Both the position numbers and the translations under genes were made by a program. From assembly GCA_934663775.1 (NCBI GenBank), contig CAKUKU010000002.1:124001-188000 (forward strand): a stretch of DNA of 64,000 nucleotides, given 5' to 3'. Shown here piece after piece: positions 8,681 through 16,604 of this stretch; the first letter of the stretch is position 1, and every line of letters starts with the position of its first letter. Below the pieces are notes generated by a model. That model made no database searches. It was not told where the DNA came from and worked only from the letters and a program-made list of their open reading frames with translations. Source of the DNA: an uncultured Ellagibacter sp. (GTDB taxonomy: Bacteria; Actinomycetota; Coriobacteriia; Coriobacteriales; Eggerthellaceae).

Positions 8681-10006
8681 ATGCGTCGAGTTATTTTGAA
8701 GGAAGGCGAGCAGTTCAAAAGCTCGCAGATCAACCGCACGGGCGCGTTCAACGCGGGCGCGATTGCGGCTGCCACCTCGATCATCGAGGAGGTGCGCGAG
8801 CGGGGCGACGCGGCCCTGCGCGACTTCACGCGCAAGTTCGACGGGGTCGAGGTGGCGGACTTCCGAGTGCCGCAGGAGACGATCGACGAGGCCGCAAGCA
8901 GGTGCGATGCGAAGACGGTCGCCGCGCTCGAGCACGCCGCCGCGCAGATCCGCGAGTTCCATGAGCGCCAGAAGCAGCAGAGCTGGATCGCCACGCGCGA
9001 GAACGGCGCCATCGTCGGTGCGAAGGTGACCCCGCTTGAATCGGTAGGCATCTACGTGCCCGGCGGGCGCGCGCTCTACCCGTCCACCGTGCTCATGAAC
9101 GCCATTCCCGCCTCCGTCGCAGGCGTCGAGCGCATCGCCTGCGTGACACCGCCCGCCAAAGACGGCTCGCTCGACTGCGCCATCCTCGCTGCCTGCAAGA
9201 TCGCCGGCGTGACCGAAATCTACTCGGTCGGCGGCGCGCAGGCCATCGCCGCGCTCGCTTACGGCACCGAGACCATCGAGCCGGTCGCCAAGATCACGGG
9301 CCCCGGCAACGCCTATGTCGCCGCCGCGAAGAAGATCGTGTCGGGAGATGTGGGAATCGACATGATCGCAGGCCCTTCCGAGGTATGCGTCGTAGCCGAT
9401 GAGACGGCAGATCCCGCGCTTGTCGCCATCGACCTTATGGCGCAAGCCGAACACGACCCCTTGGCCGCGTGCTACCTTGTCACCTTCTCCGAGGAATACG
9501 CCGACAAGATCGAGGCCGCCATCGCCCGCCACGTGGAGCACTCCACTCGCGCAGAGATCACCATGGCCTCTCTTAACGACCACGGCCTCATCACCATCTG
9601 CGCCGATCGCAAAGCCGCGGTGCAGGCGGTGAACGTGATCGCGCCCGAGCACCTCGAGCTGCACGTGGAAAACGCCATGGACCTGCTCGGATCCATCAAG
9701 AACGCGGGCGCGATCTTCCTGGGCGAATGGACCCCGGAGGCCGTCGGCGACTACGTGGCCGGCCCCAACCACACGCTTCCCACGGGCGGCACGGCGCGCT
9801 ATGCGAGCCCGCTTTCGACCGAGGAATTCGTGAAGAAGTCCTCCATCATCCAATACACCCCCGAAGCGCTCGCGGCCGACGCCGATTCGGTCATGCGGAT
9901 CGCGCGCCACGAGGGGCTTTGGGCGCACGCGATGTCCGTCGAGCTCCGCTGCAACGAGCTTGCCGGCAAGCCGACCGAAGTCGATGCAGGTGAGAGCCTT
10001 GAATAG
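8681..10006 (+). CDS. hisD: histidinol dehydrogenase
   Basis: 441 residues, the normal length. It catalyses the last two NAD+-dependent oxidations from histidinol to histidine. The family signature runs through YVPGGRALYPSTVLMNAIPA, GGAQAIAALAYGTE, IDMIAGPSEVCVVADE and AQAEHDP. The catalytic Glu-His pair sits in IAPEHLELH, and the zinc-site region is GPNHTLPTGGTARY. It begins 53 bases after hisZG with AAGGGAAG ahead of the ATG. Its end overlaps the hisC start, so the two are translationally coupled. Confidence 0.97.
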   Translation: MRRVILKEGEQFKSSQINRTGAFNAGAIAAATSIIEEVRERGDAALRDFTRKFDGVEVADFRVPQETIDEAASRCDAKTVAALEHAAAQIREFHERQKQQSWIATRENGAIVGAKVTPLESVGIYVPGGRALYPSTVLMNAIPASVAGVERIACVTPPAKDGSLDCAILAACKIAGVTEIYSVGGAQAIAALAYGTETIEPVAKITGPGNAYVAAAKKIVSGDVGIDMIAGPSEVCVVADETADPALVAIDLMAQAEHDPLAACYLVTFSEEYADKIEAAIARHVEHSTRAEITMASLNDHGLITICADRKAAVQAVNVIAPEHLELHVENAMDLLGSIKNAGAIFLGEWTPEAVGDYVAGPNHTLPTGGTARYASPLSTEEFVKKSSIIQYTPEALAADADSVMRIARHEGLWAHAMSVELRCNELAGKPTEVDAGESLE

Positions 10007-11063
10007 CGTCCGGCAATCCGCGCCGCAGCTACAGGGGCTCGTGCCCTACGACCCGAAGTACCTGCCCGCGAAAGCGTATCTTTCGGCGAATGAGAACCCG
10101 CGCGACGTCGAGGGCGAAATCAGGCAGAAGATTATCAGCGCCATTCGCAAGGTGCCTTTGAATCGCTACCCCGACCCTCTGGCCAACGACCTGCGCGACA
10201 TGATCGCCGAGGCGAACGGGCTCGACCGTGACCAGGTGCTTTTGGGCAACGGCGGCGACGAGCTTCTGTTCAACATCGCGCTCGCCTGGGGCGGGCCGGG
10301 GCGCAAGTTTCTAAACCTGCCGCCGACGTTTTCGGTGTACGCGGCAAACGCGCGCCTCACGGGCACCGAGGTCGTCGACGTGGTGCGCCTGCCCGACTAC
10401 TCCATCGATGAGGAGACGGTGCTCGCGCGCGTGGCCGAAGGCGACATCGACTACGTCATCGTGGCAAGCCCCAACAATCCCACGGGCAAGCTCGCGAACG
10501 AGGAGTTCCTCGTGAAGCTTCTGAACGCGACCGACGCGCTCGTCATGGTCGACGAGGCGTACTTCGAGTTCTCGCGCACGACGATGCGCCCCTACCTCGC
10601 GACGCACAAAAACCTGCTCATCCTGCGCACGTTCTCGAAGGCGTTCTCGCTTGCGGGCGCGCGCATGGGCTACATTTTGGGAAATGCCGACGTCATCCGC
10701 GAGTTCTTGAAGGTGCGTCAGCCGTATTCGGTCGACGCCGTCTCGCAGGCCATCGCGCGCGAGGTGTATTCCGAGCGCCAGAAGTTCGAGCACGGCATCA
10801 TGGCGATCATCGCCGAGCGCGACCGCATGCTCGAGGAGCTGGCGAAGATCCCGGGCGTGACCGTGTATCCTTCGGATTCTAACTATATCCTCTTCAAGAT
10901 AGACGGCGCCGACAAGGTGTGGGAGGCGCTCTACGCGCGCGGCATCCTTGTGCGCGACTTCTCCCATGCGCCGATGCTCGAGAACCGCCTGCGCGTTTCA
11001 GTAGGCACTGAAGAGGAAAACGACGAGTTCGTCGCCGCGCTGCGCGAAATCGCGACGAAGTAG
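9984..11063 (+). CDS. hisC: histidinol-phosphate aminotransferase
   Basis: A fold-type I PLP aminotransferase of about 360 residues that converts imidazole acetol phosphate to histidinol phosphate. Markers are SANENPRDVE near the N-terminus, LGNGGDELLFNIALAW, ASPNNPTGKLA, VDEAYFEFS and the PLP-lysine segment RTFSKAFSLAGARMGY. The open frame reaches back to 9960, but ATG 9984 gives the usual N-terminus. Either start lies within hisD, so the genes overlap by about 20 bases or more. Next gene hisB follows after 21 bases. Confidence 0.95.
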   Translation: MQVRALNSVRQSAPQLQGLVPYDPKYLPAKAYLSANENPRDVEGEIRQKIISAIRKVPLNRYPDPLANDLRDMIAEANGLDRDQVLLGNGGDELLFNIALAWGGPGRKFLNLPPTFSVYAANARLTGTEVVDVVRLPDYSIDEETVLARVAEGDIDYVIVASPNNPTGKLANEEFLVKLLNATDALVMVDEAYFEFSRTTMRPYLATHKNLLILRTFSKAFSLAGARMGYILGNADVIREFLKVRQPYSVDAVSQAIAREVYSERQKFEHGIMAIIAERDRMLEELAKIPGVTVYPSDSNYILFKIDGADKVWEALYARGILVRDFSHAPMLENRLRVSVGTEEENDEFVAALREIATK

Positions 11064-11084
11064 AACGACGGGGAAGGAGACCCC

Positions 11085-11678
11085 ATGGGCGAACGAACCG
11101 CGCGCATCGCGCGCACGACGAAGGAAACAGACATCGAGCTTTCGATCGACCTCGACGGCACGGGCGCGACCGACGTCGACACGGGCATCGGCTTTTTCGA
11201 CCACATGCTCACCGCCTTCGGGCGACACGGGCTGTTCGACTTGTCGGTGCGCGCGGAGGGCGACCTGGAGGTCGACGGCCACCACACGGTGGAAGATGTC
11301 GGCATCGTCGCAGGTCAGGCCTTCGCACGTGCACTCGGCGACAAGCGCGGCATCAGGCGCTTCGGCTCAATCGCCCTGCCCATGGACGAGGCCCTCATCC
11401 TGGCAGCCGTCGACATCTCGGGCCGTGGCCAACTCTTCTGGGAAGCCGACGTCCCGCCCGTCATGGTGGGGTTCTTCGACGCGACGCTCGCGAAGGAGTT
11501 CTTCATCGCCTTCGCCGCGAACGCGGGCGTGACGCTGCATATCCGCGAGCTCGCGGGCGAGAACACCCATCACGTGATCGAGGGCATGTTCAAGGCGGTG
11601 GCGCGCGCGATGCGCCAGGCGGTCGAGGGTGACCCGCGCATGGGCGATGCGCTGCCGACGACCAAGGGCGCCCTGTAG
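11085..11678 (+). CDS. hisB: imidazoleglycerol-phosphate dehydratase
   Basis: 197 residues, a stand-alone dehydratase without the phosphatase domain found in enterobacterial HisB. Metal-binding histidine/glutamate motifs are all present: GIGFFDHMLTAFGRHG, DGHHTVEDVGIVAG and HHVIEGMFKA. GGGAAGGAG lies just before ATG 11085. Because no histidinol-phosphatase domain is fused and none is encoded in the operon, that activity must come from elsewhere in the genome. hisH follows almost directly. Confidence 0.97.
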   Translation: MGERTARIARTTKETDIELSIDLDGTGATDVDTGIGFFDHMLTAFGRHGLFDLSVRAEGDLEVDGHHTVEDVGIVAGQAFARALGDKRGIRRFGSIALPMDEALILAAVDISGRGQLFWEADVPPVMVGFFDATLAKEFFIAFAANAGVTLHIRELAGENTHHVIEGMFKAVARAMRQAVEGDPRMGDALPTTKGAL

Positions 11679-11687
11679 GAGATGCGA

Positions 11688-12548
11688 ATGATTGCGGTAG
11701 TCGATTACCAGAAGGGCAATTTGAAGTCGGTCGAGCGCGGTCTTATCGCAGCAGGTGGCGAGGCCTTCATCACGGCAGACGCGTCCGAGATAGCCAAGGC
11801 GGACGCCATCGTCTTGCCGGGAGTCGGGGCCTTCGCCGATGCGGCCGCCACAATGCGCGAGCTCGGGCAGATGGAGGTCATTCACGACCGCGTGCGCGCA
11901 GGTGTCCCGTTTTTGGGAATCTGCCTCGGCGAGCACCTGATGTTCGAGCACGGTGTCGAGGGCGCGCCTGAGGGAAACCCCGCGTGCGGACTGGGGCTTT
12001 TGCCAGGCACCGTCGTCGCCATGCCGCGCTGCGATGGGCAGGGGAAAGCGTTCAAGGTTCCGCACGTCGGGTGGAACACGATCGAGGTTCCTACATGCGC
12101 AGGGGGTGCTGCACTCCCTCCGTGCGGCGGAGCCGGGGAAGGCGCCGTGCTCAAACAGTCCTCGCTTCGCTGCGGAACTGCGCGCGGCACCTCCCCCGGC
12201 TCCGCCGCACTGCTCGATGGGGGACAGGCTGAACCCGAACTTTCATCGCTTCACTCGGAAAATGCGGGCGGTGCCTTCCCCGACCCCACCACGCAACCAG
12301 GGAGCGAGCTCGCCTTCGCCTGCCCGCTCTTCGACGGCATAGCGCCTGGCGAATACTTCTACTTCACGCACTCCTACATCGCGCCGACGGGTTCCCACAC
12401 CATCGCCGAGACCGCCCACAGCGTGCGGTTCACGAGCGCTGTCCAATTTGGCGAACGCGCCTTCGGCGTGCAGTTCCATCCCGAGAAAAGCTCCGACGCC
12501 GGCGCGCGCGTGCTCGCGAACTTCGTGGCGATAGCTGCCCGCGGCTAA
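11688..12548 (+). CDS. hisH: imidazole glycerol phosphate synthase glutaminase subunit with large insertion
   Basis: HisH releases ammonia from glutamine for HisF. The class I amidotransferase core is intact: N-terminal MIAVVDYQKGNLKSV, oxyanion and nucleophile regions LPGVGAFADA and LGICLGEHLMFEHG, and the catalytic His-Glu in FGVQFHPEKS. At about 286 residues it is some 70-80 longer than usual. The extra stretch lies between HVGWNTIEV and CPLFDGIAPGEYFY, is rich in Gly, Ala, Ser and Pro, and coincides with a large DNA palindrome (12122-12210). The frame is preserved through it. I choose ATG 11688 over 11682 because GTAGGAG is then correctly spaced. Confidence 0.93.
   Translation: MIAVVDYQKGNLKSVERGLIAAGGEAFITADASEIAKADAIVLPGVGAFADAAATMRELGQMEVIHDRVRAGVPFLGICLGEHLMFEHGVEGAPEGNPACGLGLLPGTVVAMPRCDGQGKAFKVPHVGWNTIEVPTCAGGAALPPCGGAGEGAVLKQSSLRCGTARGTSPGSAALLDGGQAEPELSSLHSENAGGAFPDPTTQPGSELAFACPLFDGIAPGEYFYFTHSYIAPTGSHTIAETAHSVRFTSAVQFGERAFGVQFHPEKSSDAGARVLANFVAIAARG
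12122..12210. repeat. 29-bp inverted repeat inserted in hisH
   Basis: Arms 12122-12150 and 12182-12210 match at 26 of 29 positions when one is reverse-complemented (core GTGCGGCGGAGCCGGGG). The inner 12156-12180 forms a second, shorter hairpin. A diverged third copy of the right arm appears at about 12268-12296. The whole insertion spans roughly 12091-12310, is a multiple of three in net effect, and contains no stop in the hisH frame. It behaves like a palindromic repeat element that has entered a gene. Confidence 0.8.
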
Positions 12549-12581
12549 GCGCCCGCCGTATTGAGAAAGGAACGCAGAGAC

Positions 12582-13319
12582 ATGTACCTTCTCCCTGCAA
12601 TCGATATCCTGGAAGGCCGTGCCGTGCGTCTTGCCAAGGGCGACTATTCCCAGGTCACGGTTTACAACGACGATCCGGTCGACCAGGCGCTCCGCTTCGA
12701 GGCTCAAGGCGCCACCTGGATTCACGTGGTCGACTTGGACGGTGCGCGCACGGGTGTGCCCGAAAACATCGCCATCGTTGAGCGCATCGTACGAGAGACC
12801 TCGCTTTCTGTGGAAATCGGCGGCGGCATCCGCACGCTTAAAACCCTCGAGCGCCTTGCGGACGTGGGCGCGGCGCGCATGGTGCTCGGCACCGCGCTCG
12901 TGAACGACCCCGAGCTTGCGCGAGCAGCTGTCGAGAGCGTCGGCGGCGACAGGCTCACCGCCGGCATCGACGCGAAGGGCGGGGAAGTCGCCGTCTCCGG
13001 ATGGATCGAGGGCTCGGGCGTGGCCGCTACCGACCTCGCGCGCGCGATGGGCGCCGCCGGCTTCAAGCACATTGTCTATACCGACATCGCACGCGACGGA
13101 ATGCAAACGGGCCTCGACGTGCAGGCATATGTCCAGATGGCGGAGGCGTTCGGGCATCCTGTCATCGCCAGCGGCGGCGTGGCGAGCGTAGCCGACATCG
13201 AACGACTCGCGCCCGTCGCCGCATCCATCGAGGGCGTCATCACCGGCCGCGCCGTATACGAAGGAACCTTAACGGTTGAGGAAGGCGTCGCGGCCTGCGC
13301 GGCGGCTACGAAGGAGTAG
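12582..13319 (+). CDS. hisA: ProFAR isomerase
   Basis: 245 residues from ATG 12582, chosen because AAAGGAACG precedes it and the protein then begins MYLLPAIDILEGRAVRL, the standard HisA start. It is a half-barrel-duplicated (beta/alpha)8 enzyme that isomerises the aminoaldose to the aminoketose. The first catalytic Asp is in PAIDIL and the second in YTDIARDGM. Phosphate-binding loops are EIGGGIRTL and SGGVASVADI. Sits between hisH and hisF with 3 bases to the latter. Confidence 0.96.
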   Translation: MYLLPAIDILEGRAVRLAKGDYSQVTVYNDDPVDQALRFEAQGATWIHVVDLDGARTGVPENIAIVERIVRETSLSVEIGGGIRTLKTLERLADVGAARMVLGTALVNDPELARAAVESVGGDRLTAGIDAKGGEVAVSGWIEGSGVAATDLARAMGAAGFKHIVYTDIARDGMQTGLDVQAYVQMAEAFGHPVIASGGVASVADIERLAPVAASIEGVITGRAVYEGTLTVEEGVAACAAATKE

Positions 13320-13322
13320 GCC

Positions 13323-14087
13323 ATGCTAGCCAAGCGAGTCATCCCCTGCATGGACGTGAAGGACGGGCGCGTTGTCAAGGGCGTGAACTTCGTGAACCTG
13401 CGCGACGCGGGCGACCCGATTGAGCTCGCGCAGCGCTACGACGAGCAGCGCGCCGACGAGGTCGTCTTCCTCGACATCACGGCGACGAGCGACGAGCGCG
13501 CCACCACCGTCGAGCTCGCGAGCCACGCGTCCGAGAACCTGCATCTGCCGTACTGCGTCGGTGGTGGGTTTCGAAGCGTCGCCGACATCCGCAAGATGAT
13601 CGCGGCGGGTGCCGACAAGGTGTCGGTGAACTCGGCCGCTGTTGCGAACCCCGAGCTCATCACGCAGGCGGCGACCGCGTTCGGCACGCAGGCGATCCTC
13701 TGTGCGATCGACGCGAAGCGGCGGGCAGACAACCCCAACAAGTGGGAAGTCTATGTCCACGGCGGCCGCAAGGCAACGGGAATCGACGCCGTCGAGTGGG
13801 CGCAAGAGGCGGCGCAGCGCGGCGCGGGCGAGATTTTGCTCACCAGCATGGACCGCGACGGCAGCCGCGACGGGTTCGACTGCGCCCTGACGCGGGCCGT
13901 GGCGCGGGCGGTCAACATCCCCATCATCGCGAGCGGCGGCGTCGGCAAGATCGAGCACTTCGCCGAGGGCATTTTGGAGGGCGAGGCCGATGCCGTGCTG
14001 GCCGCAAGCGTGTTCCACTTCGGCGAGATGACTGTGCGCCAGGTGAAGGAATATATGCGCGCGCAGGGCATCCCCGTGCGCCTTTAG
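13323..14087 (+). CDS. hisF: imidazole glycerol phosphate synthase cyclase subunit
   Basis: 254 residues, a (beta/alpha)8 barrel paralogous to HisA. It uses ammonia from HisH to close the imidazole ring and release AICAR. The active-site Asp pair lies in [15 protein letters not shown] and [14 protein letters not shown]. Phosphate loops are [10 protein letters not shown] and [11 protein letters not shown]. The N-terminus KRVIPCMDV is the ammonia-gate face that docks HisH. ATG 13323 follows the hisA stop by 3 bases (GAAGGAGTAGGCC upstream), so translation is coupled. Confidence 0.97.
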   Translation: MLAKRVIPCMDVKDGRVVKGVNFVNLRDAGDPIELAQRYDEQRADEVVFLDITATSDERATTVELASHASENLHLPYCVGGGFRSVADIRKMIAAGADKVSVNSAAVANPELITQAATAFGTQAILCAIDAKRRADNPNKWEVYVHGGRKATGIDAVEWAQEAAQRGAGEILLTSMDRDGSRDGFDCALTRAVARAVNIPIIASGGVGKIEHFAEGILEGEADAVLAASVFHFGEMTVRQVKEYMRAQGIPVRL

Positions 14088-14124
14088 GGCGTGCGGACTC
14101 CCAATCGAAAGGAACCTTATCGTT

Positions 14125-14454
14125 ATGGGAACGACCGTCGACATCCCCAACCTCACTTACAACGACGCGGGACTCATTCCCTGCATCGTGCAGGACGCAA
14201 AGACCCGCGAGGTGCTCATGATGGCGTGGATGAACGAGGAATCCGTGCGTCTGACGCTCGATGAGCGCACGACCTGGTTTTTCTCCCGCAGTAGGCAAGA
14301 ACTTTGGCACAAGGGCGCCACCTCGGGCAATACCCAGGCGCTCGTCGAGCTGCGCTACGATTGCGACGCCGACTGCCTGCTCGCGCAGGTGGAGCCCGCA
14401 GGCCCCGCCTGCCACACGGGCAACACCACCTGCTTCTACCGCGTAATGGGGTAG
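14125..14454 (+). CDS. hisI: phosphoribosyl-AMP cyclohydrolase
   Basis: 109 residues, the cyclohydrolase domain only. Zinc and Mg sites are visible: [41 protein letters not shown] residues near position 33 complete the active site. There is no C-terminal HisE pyrophosphohydrolase domain, and none is found elsewhere in the window; the preceding step must be encoded elsewhere. It closes the histidine operon, 37 bases after hisF with GAAAGGAACC upstream of the start. Confidence 0.96.
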   Translation: MGTTVDIPNLTYNDAGLIPCIVQDAKTREVLMMAWMNEESVRLTLDERTTWFFSRSRQELWHKGATSGNTQALVELRYDCDADCLLAQVEPAGPACHTGNTTCFYRVMG

Positions 14455-14644
14455 AGCCCCGGGGCTCGCTCGCCGTCATCCGTTTCGTTAGCGTCGCCCC
14501 TTCTCGCTGCTGTCGCACGCCCGGGGACTTGCCAGTGTGTGCCCTTCTTGCTGTTTCGCCGCGCGGCGGGCAACCTTCGGTAGAATCGATAGGTCCTATC
14601 CGAGCGCGACAAACAGCGCATCGCGCATGCACGAAAGCTCATAC

Positions 14645-15610
14645 ATGATTATCGAAATCCTGAAAGCCCTGCTCGAGGGCATTGTCGAAGGCATCACCGA
14701 ATGGCTGCCCATCTCATCGACCGGACATATGATCCTCATCGACGAGTTCGTGAAACTGCAGGTATCAGACCAGTTTCTCGCCCTGTTCCTCGTGGTCATC
14801 CAAATCGGCGCGATCCTCGCCGTCATCATCATGTACTTCCACAAGCTCAACCCCTTCAGCTTCAAGAAGACGCCGGCACAGCGCAAAAGCACCTGGCGGC
14901 TGTGGGGCATGGTCGTCATCGGGTGCATTCCGGCGGCGGTGTTCGGCTTCGCGCTCGACGATTGGGTGAACGAGCATTTTTACAACAAAGTCTGCGTCGC
15001 CGCGATGCTCATCCTGTACGGCGTCATCTTCATCGCGCTCGAGCGCCGCAACCATCGCCGCTTCCAGGAGGCCCGCGCAGGGCTTGCGCTCTCCGGCCCT
15101 CGCCCGCGCGGCAAGCATGCGCGCGTTGACACCCAGGCGCACGCAACGCGCGAGCAGCTCGACGCCCGCGCGGAGGAGCAGCTGTTCAAGATCACCGACG
15201 TCGACGACATCGACTGGAAGACCGCGCTCAAGATCGGCCTCTTCCAGGTGCTCGCCATCATCCCGGGAACAAGCCGCTCGGGCGCCACGATTATCGGCGG
15301 CATGCTCGCCGGCTGCTCGCGCACCGCGGCGGCCGAGTTCACATTTTTCCTGGCCATCCCCGTGATGCTTGGCTGGGGCGCGGTGAAGGCTGCGAAGTTC
15401 GTTCTCGCAGGCGTCGCCATGACCACGACCGAGATCGCCGTGCTCGCCACAGGCGTCGTGTCCGCGTTCGTCATGTCGATTATCTCGATCAAGTTCCTCA
15501 TGGGCTACATCAAGAAGAACGACTTCACCGCCTTCGGCATCTACCGCATCATCGTGGGCGTGCTCGTCCTTGCTTACTTCGCCTTCGAGACCATGGGCAT
15601 GCTTCCGTAG
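14645..15610 (+). CDS. uppP: undecaprenyl-diphosphatase with cytoplasmic insertion
   Basis: BacA/UppP-type integral membrane phosphatase that recycles the cell-wall lipid carrier. Both conserved motifs are present: EGITEWLPISSTGHMIL near residue 16 and PGTSRSGATIIGGMLAGCSR past the middle. I take ATG 14645 (MIIEILKALLEG); an in-frame ATG 18 bases upstream is possible. The 321-residue product is about 40-50 longer than usual because of a hydrophilic stretch after ALERRNHRRF, rich in Arg, Ala and charged residues, before the second motif. It follows hisI by about 190 bases, and may be transcribed on its own. Confidence 0.94.
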   Translation: MIIEILKALLEGIVEGITEWLPISSTGHMILIDEFVKLQVSDQFLALFLVVIQIGAILAVIIMYFHKLNPFSFKKTPAQRKSTWRLWGMVVIGCIPAAVFGFALDDWVNEHFYNKVCVAAMLILYGVIFIALERRNHRRFQEARAGLALSGPRPRGKHARVDTQAHATREQLDARAEEQLFKITDVDDIDWKTALKIGLFQVLAIIPGTSRSGATIIGGMLAGCSRTAAAEFTFFLAIPVMLGWGAVKAAKFVLAGVAMTTTEIAVLATGVVSAFVMSIISIKFLMGYIKKNDFTAFGIYRIIVGVLVLAYFAFETMGMLP

Positions 15611-15619
15611 GCGCCCGGC

Positions 15620-15946
15620 GTGCAATCCCAGCCGAACATTCCTCGAGTCGCTTATACGCCCAAGCTTGCGGCGTACATGCGCAAGAAGGGCTGGCGCCAT
15701 ATCGCCATCGAACACGCAAGCGCATGCGGCTGCTGCGTCGATCTGTCGGAGGTGGCCACGCGCTTCGTCGATGACACGGCGGCGGACAAGTTGCGCGCGA
15801 AGGGCTGCGTCGAACTTCACGGCGAGCTGGGAAGCGTCCTCGTGGCGCGCGGGATGGAATACGACGACGAGGTGGAACTAGGGCTTCGCAGCTTCTTCGG
15901 CGCGAAGGACATCACCGTGCGCGGCATCAGGTCGTGGAGCTTGTAG
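15620..15946 (+). CDS. conserved hypothetical protein
   Basis: 108 residues from GTG 15620, ten bases after uppP, so probably co-transcribed. I do not recognise the family. It has a compact N-terminal segment with HASACGCCVDLSE, three cysteines within a few residues that could bind metal or form a disulfide, and a C-terminal RSFFGAKDITVRGIRSWSL. It is predicted soluble with no signal peptide. Codon use is like its neighbours, which argues that it is a real gene. Confidence 0.65.
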   Translation: MQSQPNIPRVAYTPKLAAYMRKKGWRHIAIEHASACGCCVDLSEVATRFVDDTAADKLRAKGCVELHGELGSVLVARGMEYDDEVELGLRSFFGAKDITVRGIRSWSL

Positions 15947-15955
15947 GACACCCTT

Positions 15956-16125
15956 AGTTGGCGCAGGATGGAGCGAAACCGCTAGTTGGGGCTGTGGGGA
16001 TGGAGCTCAGCTGGGAGAGCATCACGTTCGCAACGTGGAAGCCGAGGGGCGGAGCGAAACCCTGATTGGGGCCGAGGGACAGAGCCAAAACCTGGTTGGG
16101 GGCTGTTGGATGGAGTCAAACCCCA
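15956..16125 (+). repeat. degenerate direct repeats
   Basis: Four loose copies of a unit reading roughly TRRTTGGGGGCTGNNGGATG then GAGCNAAACC can be aligned by eye at about 15956, 15985, 16063 and 16094. They differ in length, and the second contains the tRNA-like stretch. They appear to be remnants of repeated duplication and have no coding sense. Confidence 0.5.
15996..16049 (+). tRNA. truncated tRNA-Ala(CGC)-like fragment (not functional)
   Basis: GGGGATGGAGCTCAGCTGGG, then AGAGCATCACGTTCGCAACG, reads as the 5' acceptor strand, D-arm and anticodon arm of a tRNA-Ala. The anticodon loop TTCGCAA gives anticodon CGC, closed by a 5-bp stem (TCACG/CGTGG). After the variable region the T-loop is replaced by the local repeat sequence, and no 3' acceptor strand pairs with GGGGATG. 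It is therefore a 5' fragment, possibly left by recombination at a tRNA gene. Confidence 0.5.
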
Positions 16126-16132
16126 AGTCGAT

Positions 16133-16281
16133 GGTCAACTGAGCGAGTTGTGCGACGTTTTTTCGCTCGATAGAGCCCTTCACGACCGTCTGGAACACCT
16201 TCTAAAATTAAAACACCAGGTCAGCGAAAAGCGAATCGAATTATTCTCGAAAATGGCAGCGCACAACTCTCTCAGTTGACC
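16133..16281. repeat. 149-bp element with 22-bp inverted repeats
   Basis: The arm 16133-16154 (GGTCAACTGAGCGAGTTGTG, then CG) and the reverse complement of 16260-16281 differ at one position only. The core encloses about 105 AT-richer bases without a gene. It resembles a MITE or a long-stem RNA; the arm sequence differs from that of the 751-893 element. Confidence 0.65.
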
Positions 16282-16361
16282 ACCAACGAGGGGGTGTGTT
16301 CCATTCTGCCGCCCGCGACCGCCCGCTCCGGACGTCTTCTTACCCGGAATCGACTCTTCAC

Positions 16362-16385
16362 GGACAAAATCGTCGATATGTGAGG
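16362..16385 (+). repeat. second copy of the GGACAAAA-TCGTCGATATG motif
   Basis: GGACAAAATCGTCGATATGT, followed by GAGG, repeats 753-777 apart from one A. Only this arm is seen here; no matching inverted arm is evident nearby. Two copies 15.6 kb apart, both intergenic, support a dispersed repeat family. Confidence 0.6.
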
Positions 16386-16604
16386 CGGAAAGAGGCGGTG
16401 GGTGTATTGCTCCTTGCGTGCGACCACGAACAAGGAGCACAATGAAGCATGACGGCCATAGTGGACCGGAGGGCCGAAAAGCCGAAAGGGCCATGGGCCG
16501 GCCGCGGAAAACCGAGGGCCGATCGGGAAACCCAAGGTTCATCTGGGGAAACTGCGCGCCGCCGCAGGAAACCACAGGACTACCTCAAGAGCTGGGAGGA
16601 CCTT

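Larger units (their letters stand above)
15947..16604 (+). other. repeat-rich intergenic region
   Basis: About 650 bases without a supported gene. From left to right it holds four degenerate direct repeats (15956-16125), one of them containing a tRNA-like stretch, a 149-bp inverted-repeat element (16133-16281), and a copy (16362-16385) of the arm sequence from the 751-893 element. An open frame runs into the radical SAM gene from 16449, but its Arg/Lys-rich translation looks non-coding. Confidence 0.6.

Noticed and set aside
15996..16070. Functional tRNA-Ala
   Set aside because: The T-arm and 3' acceptor strand do not pair; only the 5' half is recognisable.
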